This document shows, piece after piece, positions 7,554 to 14,819 of a stretch of 64,000 bases of DNA. Position numbers and translations under genes: made by a program. This stretch comes from Chengkuizengella axinellae (GTDB taxonomy: Bacteria; Bacillota; Bacilli; Paenibacillales; KCTC-33759). The stretch covers positions 372,001-436,000 of the forward strand of contig NZ_JAVAMP010000002.1 in NCBI RefSeq assembly GCF_030730905.1. The letters run 5' to 3'. Under the pieces are notes generated by a model. It was given only the letters and a program-made list of their open reading frames with translations. It was not told where the DNA came from and did no database searches. Numbering within the stretch: position 1 is the stretch's first letter; each line of letters begins with the position of its first letter.

Positions 7554-8108
7554 ATGTCTATTGTTATTGCTGTAGAAAAAAATGGTGAGATTTGCATCGG
7601 TTGTGATTCCAAGCATTCGGATGGGAGCTTGTTACAAGCTCCTGAACATAAGGAAAATAAATTTAAACTGCACAGAGTTCAAGATTCGATAGTGGGATTA
7701 GTTGGTGAAGGACAGTTTCATAATGTCATTGACAGCATCATTAATAAGTATGAAGAGATATTTGATTTGCAAGACCGTTTTTCTGTATATGAAACGGTGT
7801 TGAGATTATTTAAAATTATGAAAGAAGAGTATTATCTGAATGCTGCAAGCGAAGGCTCTTTTGAAGAATTGGGAGTATATATGCTTTTGGCCACACCTAG
7901 AGGAATATTTCATGTAGAAAATGATAAAAGTGTGAATGTTATGAGAAAATTCTGGGCGGTTGGTTCAGGAACCCCTTTTGCGTTGGCTGCATCCGATGCA
8001 CTTTATGAATCAGATCTATCGGCTGAAGAAATTGTAAGAAAAGCAATTGAGATAACAACTAAGTTTGATTTGCATTCTAATCTTCCCATGAAAGTTGAAA
8101 TATTGTAA
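7554..8108 (+). CDS. Ntn-hydrolase / proteasome-beta-like protein
   Basis: This is a 184-residue protein starting MSIVIAVEKNGEICIGCDSK, with DSIVGLVGEGQF and FWAVGSGTPFALAA later. This pattern (I-x-A-V, G-x-D-S, G-x-G-x-x-F-A-L-A-A) is the core of HslV/proteasome-beta-fold Ntn-hydrolases. Removal of Met1 would expose Ser2 as a possible nucleophile, as in the Ser-type HslV of Bacillus. ATG 7554 is preceded by AGAGGGA at 6 nt; an upstream ATG at 7530 has no such site. There is no HslU-like ATPase nearby, so it is more likely a stand-alone peptidase or amidohydrolase. It is the third gene of the GalT-like/GNAT operon. Confidence 0.6.
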   Translation: MSIVIAVEKNGEICIGCDSKHSDGSLLQAPEHKENKFKLHRVQDSIVGLVGEGQFHNVIDSIINKYEEIFDLQDRFSVYETVLRLFKIMKEEYYLNAASEGSFEELGVYMLLATPRGIFHVENDKSVNVMRKFWAVGSGTPFALAASDALYESDLSAEEIVRKAIEITTKFDLHSNLPMKVEIL

Positions 8109-8226
8109 ATTACAAAAGCAGAAAGTATCTAAATTTTGAAGGTAGGTAGATTTAATTTAAAAATGAATATTTGAAAAGAAGGAATGAATCAGAGATACTT
8201 GGTAAAATTGAAAGGTGAATTAATGA

Positions 8227-9102
8227 ATGAAAACAGAGGTTTATACTTTAAATGCATTTACAAATAAACATAGTGGTGGTAATGAAGCAGGAGTAGTATT
8301 ACAAACAAAGCAACTTAAAGATCATCATATGGTCAAAATTGCTAATGATCTAGGGTTCTCCGAAACTGCTTTTGTATTCCCATCAGAAACTAGCGATTTT
8401 TTAATAAGATATTTTACACCGACATCAGAAGTAGATATTTGTGGTCATGCAACGATTGCGACTTTTTCTTTATTGAAACAGTTGAACTTCATTAAAGATG
8501 GAGCTTTAAATATTGATACAAAAGCAGGGAAATTAAAGGTAGAGTCTTATCCAGATGGGAAAGTGTTTTTAGAGCAAAATCTCCCTGCTTTTTTAGGAGT
8601 ATTACCACAAGAAGAAATATCAAGTTCACTAGGAATAAAAAAAGAAAATCTAATTTCAGATTTTCCTATTCAAATCGTTTCCACTGGTTTAAAGGATATA
8701 TTAGTTCCCGTTAACAATTTAAAAATATTACAGGAAATGAATCCTAATATGGAAATTATCGCTGCTATATGCAAGGAGTATGGAGTTACAGGTTATCATG
8801 TATTTACTTTAGAGACTATGGAAGATTCATCTGCAGCACACTGTAGGAATTTTGCCCCACTTTATGATATCCCAGAAGAAAGTGCAACAGGTACATCCAA
8901 TGCTGCTTTAGCTTGTTATTTATACAAGTATGATAGTTCTATTAATGTAAAAGAAAACCATGTATTTTCTTTTGAGCAAGGTTATATAATGCAAAAACCT
9001 TCAGAAGTTATTGTACGTATTACGGTTAATCAGGGTCAGATCGCTACAGTAAAAGTAGGTGGATTGGCTTCAAGTTTTAATAAGGAAATTGTAAAATTAT
9101 AA
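8227..9102 (+). CDS. PhzF family isomerase, paralogue 1
   Basis: This is a 291-residue protein with the diaminopimelate-epimerase-like fold of PhzF. It has the N-terminal signature AFTNKHSGGNEAG, catalytic-type Glu46 in GFSETAF, RYFTPTSEVDICGHATIA, and the late ESATGTSNAALACYL motif. PhzF catalyses an isomerisation in phenazine synthesis, but most family members outside phenazine clusters have unknown substrates. No other phz gene is present here. ATG 8227 follows AAAGGTGAA. It is 33 bp upstream of the LysR gene in the same direction. GGNEAG replaces the more usual GGNPAG of its neighbour. Confidence 0.8.
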   Translation: MKTEVYTLNAFTNKHSGGNEAGVVLQTKQLKDHHMVKIANDLGFSETAFVFPSETSDFLIRYFTPTSEVDICGHATIATFSLLKQLNFIKDGALNIDTKAGKLKVESYPDGKVFLEQNLPAFLGVLPQEEISSSLGIKKENLISDFPIQIVSTGLKDILVPVNNLKILQEMNPNMEIIAAICKEYGVTGYHVFTLETMEDSSAAHCRNFAPLYDIPEESATGTSNAALACYLYKYDSSINVKENHVFSFEQGYIMQKPSEVIVRITVNQGQIATVKVGGLASSFNKEIVKL

Positions 9103-9135
9103 AATCAATGATTTTTGAAACATGGAGATGATTAA

Positions 9136-9999
9136 ATGACAATATTTCAGCTTCAAGTCTTAGCAGAGGTTGTGGATTCTGGCAGCTTTACGAAAGCAGG
9201 AGAAAAATTAGGTCTTTCACAGTCAGGTGTTAGTCATACCATTTCCTCACTAGAGTCGGAATTAGATATCACTTTGTTATATAGGAACCGGAATGGGATT
9301 ACTGCTACAGATTCAGGTGAAAGGATTCTAAAACATGTACGTAATATTTTAGAACACAATGAGAAGTTAATTCAAGAAACTGGATTAGTTAAGGGATTAG
9401 AAGTAGGTAGAGTTAAAGTTGGAGCATTTTCGAGCGTTTCTTCACAGCTGCTTCCAAAAATATTAAAAGATTTTAAAAAAGTATACCCAGGTATTGATGT
9501 AGACTTATATGAGGGAGGTTATGATGAAATAAAAAGCTGGATTACCTCAGGAATTGTTGATGTAGGATTCATTACTTTACCTAACAGTGATTTTGATACA
9601 GATTTTGTGTTAAAAGATGAGCTATATATCGTTCTATCTAAGGAGCATCCTTTATCTGTACATCCATTTTTGAGTCTCGATGAAATTGAAGATGAACCGT
9701 TTATTATGCCTAAAGCGGGATGTGAAATATTAGTTAAAGAATCCTTTAAAAGAGATCATTTAAAACCAAATATTGCTTATGAAATTAGCAATAATCATAC
9801 GATTCTTGCTATGGTTGAAGAAGGGCTTGGTATATCCATTGTACCAAAACTTACCATCCCAATAAACTTAACTAATGTTGAATTGATAAAACCAGAGCCA
9901 CTCATTTTTCGGGAAATAGGAATTGCTGTACGTTCATTCAGTTCCGCTCCACCTGCCGTAAAAAGCTTTATTGAAACAGTGAAGAAGGTAACCTATTAA
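9136..9999 (+). CDS. LysR family transcriptional regulator
   Basis: This is a 287-residue protein. Residues 1-60 are the LysR winged helix-turn-helix (FQLQVLAEVVDSGSFTKAGEKL, given in part, and SQSGVSHTISSLESEL). Residues 90-287 are the type 2 periplasmic-binding effector domain (VKVGAFSSVSSQLLPKIL, EGGYDEIKSWI, GLGISIVPKL). It would bind a small ligand and control nearby genes. ATG 9136 follows GGAGATGATTAA. It is unusual in being downstream of and codirectional with the first phzF gene and convergent with the second, so it probably belongs to a phzF-lysR transcript and acts on that promoter or elsewhere. Confidence 0.9.
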   Translation: MTIFQLQVLAEVVDSGSFTKAGEKLGLSQSGVSHTISSLESELDITLLYRNRNGITATDSGERILKHVRNILEHNEKLIQETGLVKGLEVGRVKVGAFSSVSSQLLPKILKDFKKVYPGIDVDLYEGGYDEIKSWITSGIVDVGFITLPNSDFDTDFVLKDELYIVLSKEHPLSVHPFLSLDEIEDEPFIMPKAGCEILVKESFKRDHLKPNIAYEISNNHTILAMVEEGLGISIVPKLTIPINLTNVELIKPEPLIFREIGIAVRSFSSAPPAVKSFIETVKKVTY

Positions 10000-10031
10000 G
10001 AGGTTACCAAAGGTTTACCACTTTCTCACGT

Positions 10032-10068
10032 TGTAAGACTACTCCCTCTTCTTCAAGGGGGAGAACAG
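10032..10068. repeat. Dispersed hairpin element, degenerate copy
   Basis: TGTAAGACTACTCCC, a TCTTCTTCAA loop and GGGGGAG form a partial hairpin. The sequence closely resembles the palindrome at 18684-18722 and shares the GTAAGAC core with the terminator at 11186-11222. It lies between the convergent lysR and phzF genes and may act as a weak terminator. Confidence 0.45.
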
Positions 10069-10099
10069 CATAATTTCACCTGATAAGGTCATCTAACTT

Positions 10100-11056
10100 T
10101 CAGCGGGAGATATGAAAACTCTCACTTAAAGCAAGATTCTCTTTACTAGAGGAGGGCTGTAGATTAAGCGTACCCTCGATTGTAACAACAGCACTCCCTG
10201 CTACTTTAATGATAGGGTGTGTTTTTCCTGGCTCCACTGTAACATATAACATGCCTGGTCTACCCATTGTGTGACCTTGAGCAATTTTTAGCGTATGTTT
10301 AATAGTTGGGTCTAAAATGTTTTCCAATACAAGATATCCTGACAATGCCCCGTTAGCTGCCCCAGTTACAGGATCTTCGTTTACTCCTAAAGCAGGTAAA
10401 AAATCACGAGTATAAAGATCATATTCTTGTTCCTCTGGAGTAAACGTAAATAAATGAGTGGTATCCACATTATGAATTTGATTCAGACGCGCTAATTTTT
10501 CGAAATTTGGTTTTGCAGCATCGATGGCTTTTTGGTCAATGATCGGAATTAGTAAATGCCAATTTCCCGTGTTAGCTATTTTAATTGGATAACGTTTATC
10601 AATATCGTTTTCATGTACACCTAAAATTTCAGCTATTTTACTTCTTTCAATATTGAAGTCATTTACTTTAGGTGCAACTTGTGTCATTTCAACGGCTGTG
10701 ACAAGTTCTCCATCTTTATGCCATTTAACAGGTACAAGTCCAATATTCGTGTCTAAAACGATTCGGTCCTTCTTTTTAGTCCATCCTAAGTTAGAAGCAA
10801 GCAACCAAGATAATCCAATCGTTGCATGACCACAAAAATTGATTTCGTTTGTTGGTGTAAAGTACCTAACTCTAAAATCAGCTTCTGCATTTTCAGTTTT
10901 ATAGAGAAAAGCTGTTTCAGATAAATTTAATTCATTTGCCACCTTTTGCATTTCATTCATAGACAGAGAATCTGCCCCAAGGACAACCCCTGCAGGATTT
11001 CCTCCAAATTGTTCCTTTGTAAATGCGTCAACATGATATACTCGAACTTTTCTCAT
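10100..11056 (-). CDS. PhzF family isomerase, paralogue 2
   Basis: This is a 318-residue PhzF-fold protein with AFTKEQFGGNPAGVVL, catalytic-type Glu47 in LNLSETAF, RYFTPTNEINFCGHATIG, and EDPVTGAANGALSGYL. It is longer than the paralogue at 8227 mainly at the C-terminus. The enzyme is expected to be a cytoplasmic isomerase or epimerase of unknown substrate. ATG 11056 follows GAGGAGAGATACAAA. It converges with the LysR gene, and a terminator of the thioredoxin gene lies just upstream, so it has its own promoter within 11057-11185. Confidence 0.85.
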   Translation of the reverse strand: MRKVRVYHVDAFTKEQFGGNPAGVVLGADSLSMNEMQKVANELNLSETAFLYKTENAEADFRVRYFTPTNEINFCGHATIGLSWLLASNLGWTKKKDRIVLDTNIGLVPVKWHKDGELVTAVEMTQVAPKVNDFNIERSKIAEILGVHENDIDKRYPIKIANTGNWHLLIPIIDQKAIDAAKPNFEKLARLNQIHNVDTTHLFTFTPEEQEYDLYTRDFLPALGVNEDPVTGAANGALSGYLVLENILDPTIKHTLKIAQGHTMGRPGMLYVTVEPGKTHPIIKVAGSAVVTIEGTLNLQPSSSKENLALSESFHISR

Positions 11057-11185
11057 TTTGTATCTCTCCTCATATTTTCATTTGAAACCAATATTTTCTT
11101 TATAAGTTCATTCTAAATTTGAATATATCATAAGTAAAACGAATGTTTTTAATATATTAAATGAGAAAAACTAATATAATGTTCA

Positions 11186-11222
11186 AAAAGTAAGACCCTT
11201 CAAATAGGGAGTCTTACTTTGC
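11186..11222 (-). terminator. Terminator of the merR-thioredoxin transcript
   Basis: On the minus strand the sequence AAAGTAAGAC-CCC is paired as AAGTAAGACTCCC...GGGTCTTACTT followed by TTTTG. The stem is about 13 bp with a 7-nt loop. It lies 24 bp past the thioredoxin stop. Its GTAAGAC core is shared with two other hairpins in the window. Confidence 0.75.
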
Positions 11223-11245
11223 TAGATCAAATAGATCAATTTTGG

Positions 11246-11563
11246 TTAAGAATATTTATTTATAATATTAGTGTAGACACTTTTTGGTCTTAAACCAACT
11301 AGTTTTTCTACTGGTTCACCATCCTTAAAGATGATAACAGTTGGCATAGACATTACTCCATATTCGGCAGAAACGGATGGAGATTCATCGATATTTATCT
11401 CTAATGTATTTACTGTGTCATTCATCTCCTCACTAAGTTCTTCAAGAATGGGATTTAGAACTTTACATGGTGGACACCATGGCGTACTAAAATCAACTAG
11501 TGTGATCCCTTCTGTTTTAATATTTGATTTGAAATCTGTTTCAGCTATACTTTTCATGGTCAT
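11246..11563 (-). CDS. Thioredoxin-family protein with CPPC active site
   Basis: This is a 105-residue single-domain thioredoxin. The active site is W-C-P-P-C (Cys30, Cys33) instead of the usual W-C-G-P-C, followed by KVLNPILEEL. The cis-proline motif SMPT and the terminal FKDGEPVEKLVGL strand are intact. CPPC sites usually shift the redox potential. ATG 11563 follows AGGAG at 7 nt and overlaps the 3' end of the merR gene by 23 nt, so the two are translationally coupled. The pairing suggests a thiol- or metal-stress response in which the MerR protein controls this thioredoxin. It is likely an accessory thioredoxin rather than the main TrxA. Confidence 0.88.
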   Translation of the reverse strand: MTMKSIAETDFKSNIKTEGITLVDFSTPWCPPCKVLNPILEELSEEMNDTVNTLEINIDESPSVSAEYGVMSMPTVIIFKDGEPVEKLVGLRPKSVYTNIINKYS

Positions 11564-11933
11564 GTTCTAACTCCTTTTTATTATAAATTTCAACATTAAA
11601 AGAACGGATTCGTTCTTCTAAATTCGACTTAATATTTGTAAGCATTTGAATTTGTTTATCTATTTCTTCAAGTTTTTCTTTGTAAATTGGAAGTACTTCC
11701 GTACAAAATGTTTCATTATTTTTTAAAACACAATGTAAGAAACTTGAAATTTGATCTGTGGATAGACCGAGACTTAAATAAAATTTAATTGTATTTACTT
11801 CCTCAACGGTAAATTTGTGATATTCCCGATAACCATTTTCTAGTCTAGTAGGGGTTATCAAACCTTGTTGCTCATAATACCGTAATGATCGGACACTTAC
11901 CCCAGTTAATTTAGATAATTCACCAATCTTCAT
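11541..11933 (-). CDS. MerR family transcriptional regulator
   Basis: This is a 130-residue protein. The N-terminal winged helix reads MKIGELSKLTGVSVRSLRYY-EQQGLI, the MerR signature, followed by the GYREY wing and a coiled-coil dimerisation helix (residues 80-118). Two cysteines lie near residues 68 and 77 and could sense thiols or metals, but no full metal-site motif is obvious. The promoter upstream has the 20-bp spacer expected for MerR control, so it probably autoregulates with the thioredoxin gene. The ATG at 11933 is the natural start of the domain. Confidence 0.88.
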   Translation of the reverse strand: MKIGELSKLTGVSVRSLRYYEQQGLITPTRLENGYREYHKFTVEEVNTIKFYLSLGLSTDQISSFLHCVLKNNETFCTEVLPIYKEKLEEIDKQIQMLTNIKSNLEERIRSFNVEIYNKKELEHDHEKYS

Positions 11934-11968
11934 CGTTAAAATACCAGCTCCTTTACTGTTGTAAAATT

Positions 11969-12000
11969 ATTATAAACGATAACATTAATGTTAGGGTCAA
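11969..12000 (-). promoter_or_regulatory. MerR-type promoter and operator
   Basis: On the minus strand TTGACC (12000-11995) and TATAAT (11974-11969) are separated by 20 bp, the overlong spacer that MerR-family activators correct by DNA distortion. The spacer contains the perfect 12-bp palindrome AACATTAATGTT at 11981-11992. It lies 36 bp before the merR start. Confidence 0.8.
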
Positions 12001-12030
12001 TAGTGAAATAAAATTAATCTTATCTTCATG

Positions 12031-12071
12031 TTCTGACGTTTTCCCGACACATTCAAAATTTATATTATAAG
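12031..12071 (+). promoter_or_regulatory. Direct-repeat response-regulator box with -10, copy A
   Basis: TGAC at 12034 and CGAC at 12045 lie 11 bp apart in TGACGTTTTCCCGACACATT. The -10-like TATAAG starts at 12066, 21 bp after the second repeat. The 11-bp phase is the classic spacing for OmpR/PhoB dimers, and the repeat takes the place of the -35. Copy B has the same geometry. The two-component system at 14136-16212 is the obvious candidate regulator. Confidence 0.55.
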
Positions 12072-12111
12072 TGTACCTAGTGTACATAATAAAAAACTGG
12101 AGGGAAACACA

Positions 12112-13062
12112 ATGAATAAAAAGTTTTTATCCTTAGCAGTAGCAGCAACATTAGTAGTTAGTGCAGTTGGAGTAGGAAGTGCATTTGCTAATGAAAACGG
12201 AGAAGGAAACAATAAAGGAAAAGCGCTTAAGATGAATCAAGAGAAATTCATTGAAACATGGAGTCAATTATCCGATGAAGAAAAAGAGGCTAAATTATTT
12301 GAACATGCAGAGAAATTAGGAATTGATACGAAAGGTAAAACCTTTGAAGATGTTCAAACGGAACTTCAAGAACTTAGAGAAGTTAGATTGATTGAGAGGG
12401 CAGAAAAGCAAGGCATTGAAACGGATGGAAAATCGATTGAAGAAATAAAGGAAGAATTAAAAGCTAATGCTCCCAAGCATGGTAAAAGAGGATCTGGGCA
12501 AAAAGGTAAAGGATTGAATCTAGAGAAGTTAGCTGAAAATTGGGATGATCTAACGGAAGAACAACAAAATAAATTCTTTGAAAGAGCAGCTGAACAGGGT
12601 ATTGAAACAGAGGGCAAAACATTTGAAGAAGTATCAGCTGAACTTCAAGCGTTTCATGAAGCAAAGTTAATTGAAAAAGCAGAAGAGCAAGGTATTGAAA
12701 CGGAAGGGAAAACAATTGAAGAAATAAAGGAAGAATTAAAAGCCAACGCTCCAGAACAGGGTAAAAGAGATCAAAAAGGAAAAAGATTAAATCAAGATAA
12801 ATTTGTTGAAGCTTGGGACCAATTATCCGATGAAGAAAAAGAGGCTAAATTATTTGAACATGCAGAGGAATTAGGAATTGAGACTGAAGGCAAGTCATTA
12901 GAGAATGTTCAAACTGAACTCGAAGAACTTCGTGAGGATAGAGTAATTGATAGAGCACAAGAACTAGGAATTGATACAGAGGGAAAAACAATCGATGAGA
13001 TTATTGAAGAAATGAAAGAATTGTCACCTAAAAAAGGCAGCAAACATGAGGTTACTCTTTAA
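12112..13062 (+). CDS. Secreted acidic helical repeat protein, three-block
   Basis: This is a 316-residue protein with a clear signal peptide (MNKKFLSLAVAATLVVSAVGVGSAFA, cleavage near residue 26). The mature protein is highly charged and built from three blocks of about 90 residues. Each begins with a W-x2-L-[ST]-[DE]-E motif and contains two copies of A-E-x2-G-I-[DE]-T-x-G-K-[ST]-x-[ED]-[ED]. Basic linkers rich in G and K (GKRGSGQKGKG) separate the blocks. It should be alpha-helical and exported to the wall or medium. I do not recognise a named family. Its promoter shares a direct-repeat box with the paralogue at 13218. A Spy/CpxP-like role under a cell-envelope sensor is conceivable but unproven. 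Confidence 0.75.
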   Translation: MNKKFLSLAVAATLVVSAVGVGSAFANENGEGNNKGKALKMNQEKFIETWSQLSDEEKEAKLFEHAEKLGIDTKGKTFEDVQTELQELREVRLIERAEKQGIETDGKSIEEIKEELKANAPKHGKRGSGQKGKGLNLEKLAENWDDLTEEQQNKFFERAAEQGIETEGKTFEEVSAELQAFHEAKLIEKAEEQGIETEGKTIEEIKEELKANAPEQGKRDQKGKRLNQDKFVEAWDQLSDEEKEAKLFEHAEELGIETEGKSLENVQTELEELREDRVIDRAQELGIDTEGKTIDEIIEEMKELSPKKGSKHEVTL

Positions 13063-13084
13063 GCATCTCGATATATTATAAGAT

Positions 13085-13110
13085 GAAGAGCAGGGAATTC
13101 CTTGCTCTTC
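13085..13110 (+). terminator. Near-perfect palindrome after repeat-protein gene
   Basis: GAAGAGCA-GGGAATTCC-TTGCTCTTC is an almost perfect 26-bp palindrome just after the stop. No T-tract follows, so it may be a processing or pausing hairpin rather than a strong terminator. The hairpin at 14015-14043 has a related stem, which fits tandem duplication of the whole gene unit. Confidence 0.55.
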
Positions 13111-13144
13111 TGCCATATACAAAAGATTAATATATAATGTCTTG

Positions 13145-13185
13145 TTTTGACATTTTACTGACACATTAGACTTTTAAACTATGAT
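13145..13185 (+). promoter_or_regulatory. Direct-repeat response-regulator box with -10, copy B
   Basis: TGAC at 13148 and TGAC at 13159 are 11 bp apart in TGACATTTTACTGACACATT. TATGAT starts at 13180, again exactly 21 bp after the second repeat. The match to copy A in sequence and spacing is strong evidence for a common regulator. Confidence 0.6.
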
Positions 13186-13217
13186 TGTAAGATACATAAA
13201 TTTCTAGGAGGATGATT

Positions 13218-13913
13218 ATGAATAAAAAAGTATTATCAGCAGCCCTTGCAGGATCATTATTATTTGGTGCAGTTGGAACAGGAGGTGTTCTTGCTTCAGA
13301 GGATGGGAAACATGAAAAACCTCGATTCCTTGACCGAGAGCAATTTGAACAAACATGGTCGCAATTAACAGATGAAGAAAAAGAACAAAAGTTATTAGAG
13401 AAAGCAGAAGAATTAGAACTTGATGTTGATGATTTACAATTAAATGATATTATAACGCTACTACAAGAAGTTCGACAAGCTAGACTTATTGATAAAGCAG
13501 AGATTTTCGGAGTGGACTGGGCGGATAAAAGCATAGAAGATATTAAGGTAGAACTTGCAGAAGTTGTACAAAATTTACACGAGTCAAAAGCAATTGAAAA
13601 GGCAGAGGAACTAGGAATAGAAACTGAAGGTAAATCAATAGAAGAATTAAGAGCAGAGATTAAAGAAGTTATGCAAGAAGATCATGAAGCAAAAATATAC
13701 GAAATTGCCAATAAATTAAACATAGATACTGAAGGTAAAACGTTAGATGAAATAAAAGAAGAGGTAGAGGAAATTTGCACACAAAAAGTACTTGATAAAG
13801 CAGAAGAATTAGGTATTGATACAAGTGGCTATGATCTAGATGATCATGACAGTATTGAAGCAATAAAAGATGAAATTAGAAAGATACATGAAGGAAAAAA
13901 TGGAGATATGTAA
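13218..13913 (+). CDS. Secreted acidic helical repeat protein, shorter paralogue
   Basis: This is a 231-residue protein with signal peptide MNKKVLSAALAGSLLFGAVG... cleaved after VLA near residue 24. The mature chain opens with a W-SQLTDEEKEQK block like those of the 12112 gene and then has four to five A-E-x-L-G-[IV]-[DE]-T-x-G-[KY] repeats (for example AEELGIETEGKSIEEL). It is strongly acidic and predicted helical. ATG 13218 is chosen because AGGAGG ends 6 nt before it; the ATG at 13212 directly abuts that site. It is a tandem paralogue with a matching promoter box. The family is not recognised. Confidence 0.75.
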   Translation: MNKKVLSAALAGSLLFGAVGTGGVLASEDGKHEKPRFLDREQFEQTWSQLTDEEKEQKLLEKAEELELDVDDLQLNDIITLLQEVRQARLIDKAEIFGVDWADKSIEDIKVELAEVVQNLHESKAIEKAEELGIETEGKSIEELRAEIKEVMQEDHEAKIYEIANKLNIDTEGKTLDEIKEEVEEICTQKVLDKAEELGIDTSGYDLDDHDSIEAIKDEIRKIHEGKNGDM

Positions 13914-14014
13914 TATAGATAGAGATAAAGAGATGCTAGCTTTCAACAGGGATTTTTATATATTCTGCTGAAGGTTAAAACTTATCAGTATGTAAAAATG
14001 ATAAACTAATTTAT

Positions 14015-14043
14015 GAAAAGCAAGGAGTATTCCTTGCTTTTTA
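14015..14043 (+). terminator. Rho-independent terminator of the shorter repeat-protein gene
   Basis: GAAAAGCAAGGA and TCCTTGCTTTTT form a 10- to 12-bp stem with a GTAT loop and a T-tract. It is about 100 bp after the stop. Confidence 0.8.
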
Positions 14044-14082
14044 TCTTCTATAAGCAGTGGTAAAAATAAGCTAATACTTTTA

Positions 14083-14106
14083 TTTTGAACGTTTTATTGA
14101 TACGAT
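14083..14106 (+). promoter_or_regulatory. Weaker copy of the response-regulator box
   Basis: TTTTGAACGTTTTATTGATACG resembles copies A and B (ACGTTTT core, TGA-x-AC ends) but has one extra base between half-sites, and no good -10 follows at the same distance. It precedes the response-regulator gene by about 30 bp and could mediate autoregulation. Confidence 0.35.
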
Positions 14107-14135
14107 GAAATGAGAATGAAAAAATGAGGGATTTC

Positions 14136-14819
14136 ATGAAAACCATTTTAGTTGTAGAAGATGAAATCGCAATATCTCGTGTATTAACGGTTTATCTTCG
14201 AAAAGCAGAGTATCAGGTAGAACTTGCATATGACGCGATTGAAGCAATAGAACAATTTGATAAAGTAAGTCCTGCTCTAGTACTATTGGATGTCATGCTT
14301 CCTAATGGCAGTGGATGGGAAATATTAAAACAGATTAGAAATAAAAGTGCATGTCCGGTGATTATGTTGACAGCATTAGGACAAATTAATGATAGATTAT
14401 CTGGATTAGAACAAGGTGCAGATGATTATATAGTAAAACCATTTGATCCTGATGAAGTAATTGCTAGGATTAAAGCAGTCCTTAGAAGACCAAATAAACT
14501 ATTAGAAACAGGTGAAAAAGTCCGTTTTGGCAGTTTAGTTGTAGATTTAGAAGCACATTCAGTTACGTTAAACAATGAAAATATAGAGTTGAATCCAAGA
14601 GATTTATCTTTATTCCTTTTTTTTGTGAAACATCCAAACCAAACTTTTTCTAGGGAACAATTACTTGATCTAGTTTGGGGAATGGACTATGATGGCAGTG
14701 ATAGAGCTGTAGATCTTGCAGTAAAACGTATTCGAAAATCTTTAAAAGAGTGGGCATCATCTGATGGAGAAATTAAAACATTAAGAGGATTGGGGTATCA
14801 ATTCAGTGTTAACGAATAG
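14136..14819 (+). CDS. OmpR/PhoB family response regulator
   Basis: This is a 227-residue protein. The receiver domain (1-118) has the acidic pair in VVEDE, phospho-acceptor Asp52 in LLDVMLP, Thr79 in MLTALG, and Lys101 in IVKPFDPDE. The C-terminal winged helix (about 130-225) includes ELNPRDLSLFLFF, SREQLLDLVWG, RAVDLAVKRIRKSL and LRGLGYQF. ATG 14136 follows TGAGGG at 5 nt; an ATG at 14124 lacks a site. The following kinase gene overlaps the end by 14 bp. It is likely the activator of the two upstream secreted-protein genes. Confidence 0.93.
   Translation: MKTILVVEDEIAISRVLTVYLRKAEYQVELAYDAIEAIEQFDKVSPALVLLDVMLPNGSGWEILKQIRNKSACPVIMLTALGQINDRLSGLEQGADDYIVKPFDPDEVIARIKAVLRRPNKLLETGEKVRFGSLVVDLEAHSVTLNNENIELNPRDLSLFLFFVKHPNQTFSREQLLDLVWGMDYDGSDRAVDLAVKRIRKSLKEWASSDGEIKTLRGLGYQFSVNE

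Noticed and set aside
10000..11056. Phenazine biosynthesis cluster
   Set aside because: Only PhzF-fold proteins are present. Other phz genes are absent, and most PhzF homologues are unrelated to phenazines.
12366..12715. Two minus-strand open frames of 83 codons each
   Set aside because: They are antisense to the secreted repeat protein, arise from its repeated codons, and lack ribosome binding sites.
13166..13534. Minus-strand 122-codon open frame rich in Ser and Cys
   Set aside because: It mirrors the signal-peptide and repeat region of the exported protein at 13218; composition is not credible and there is no start signal.
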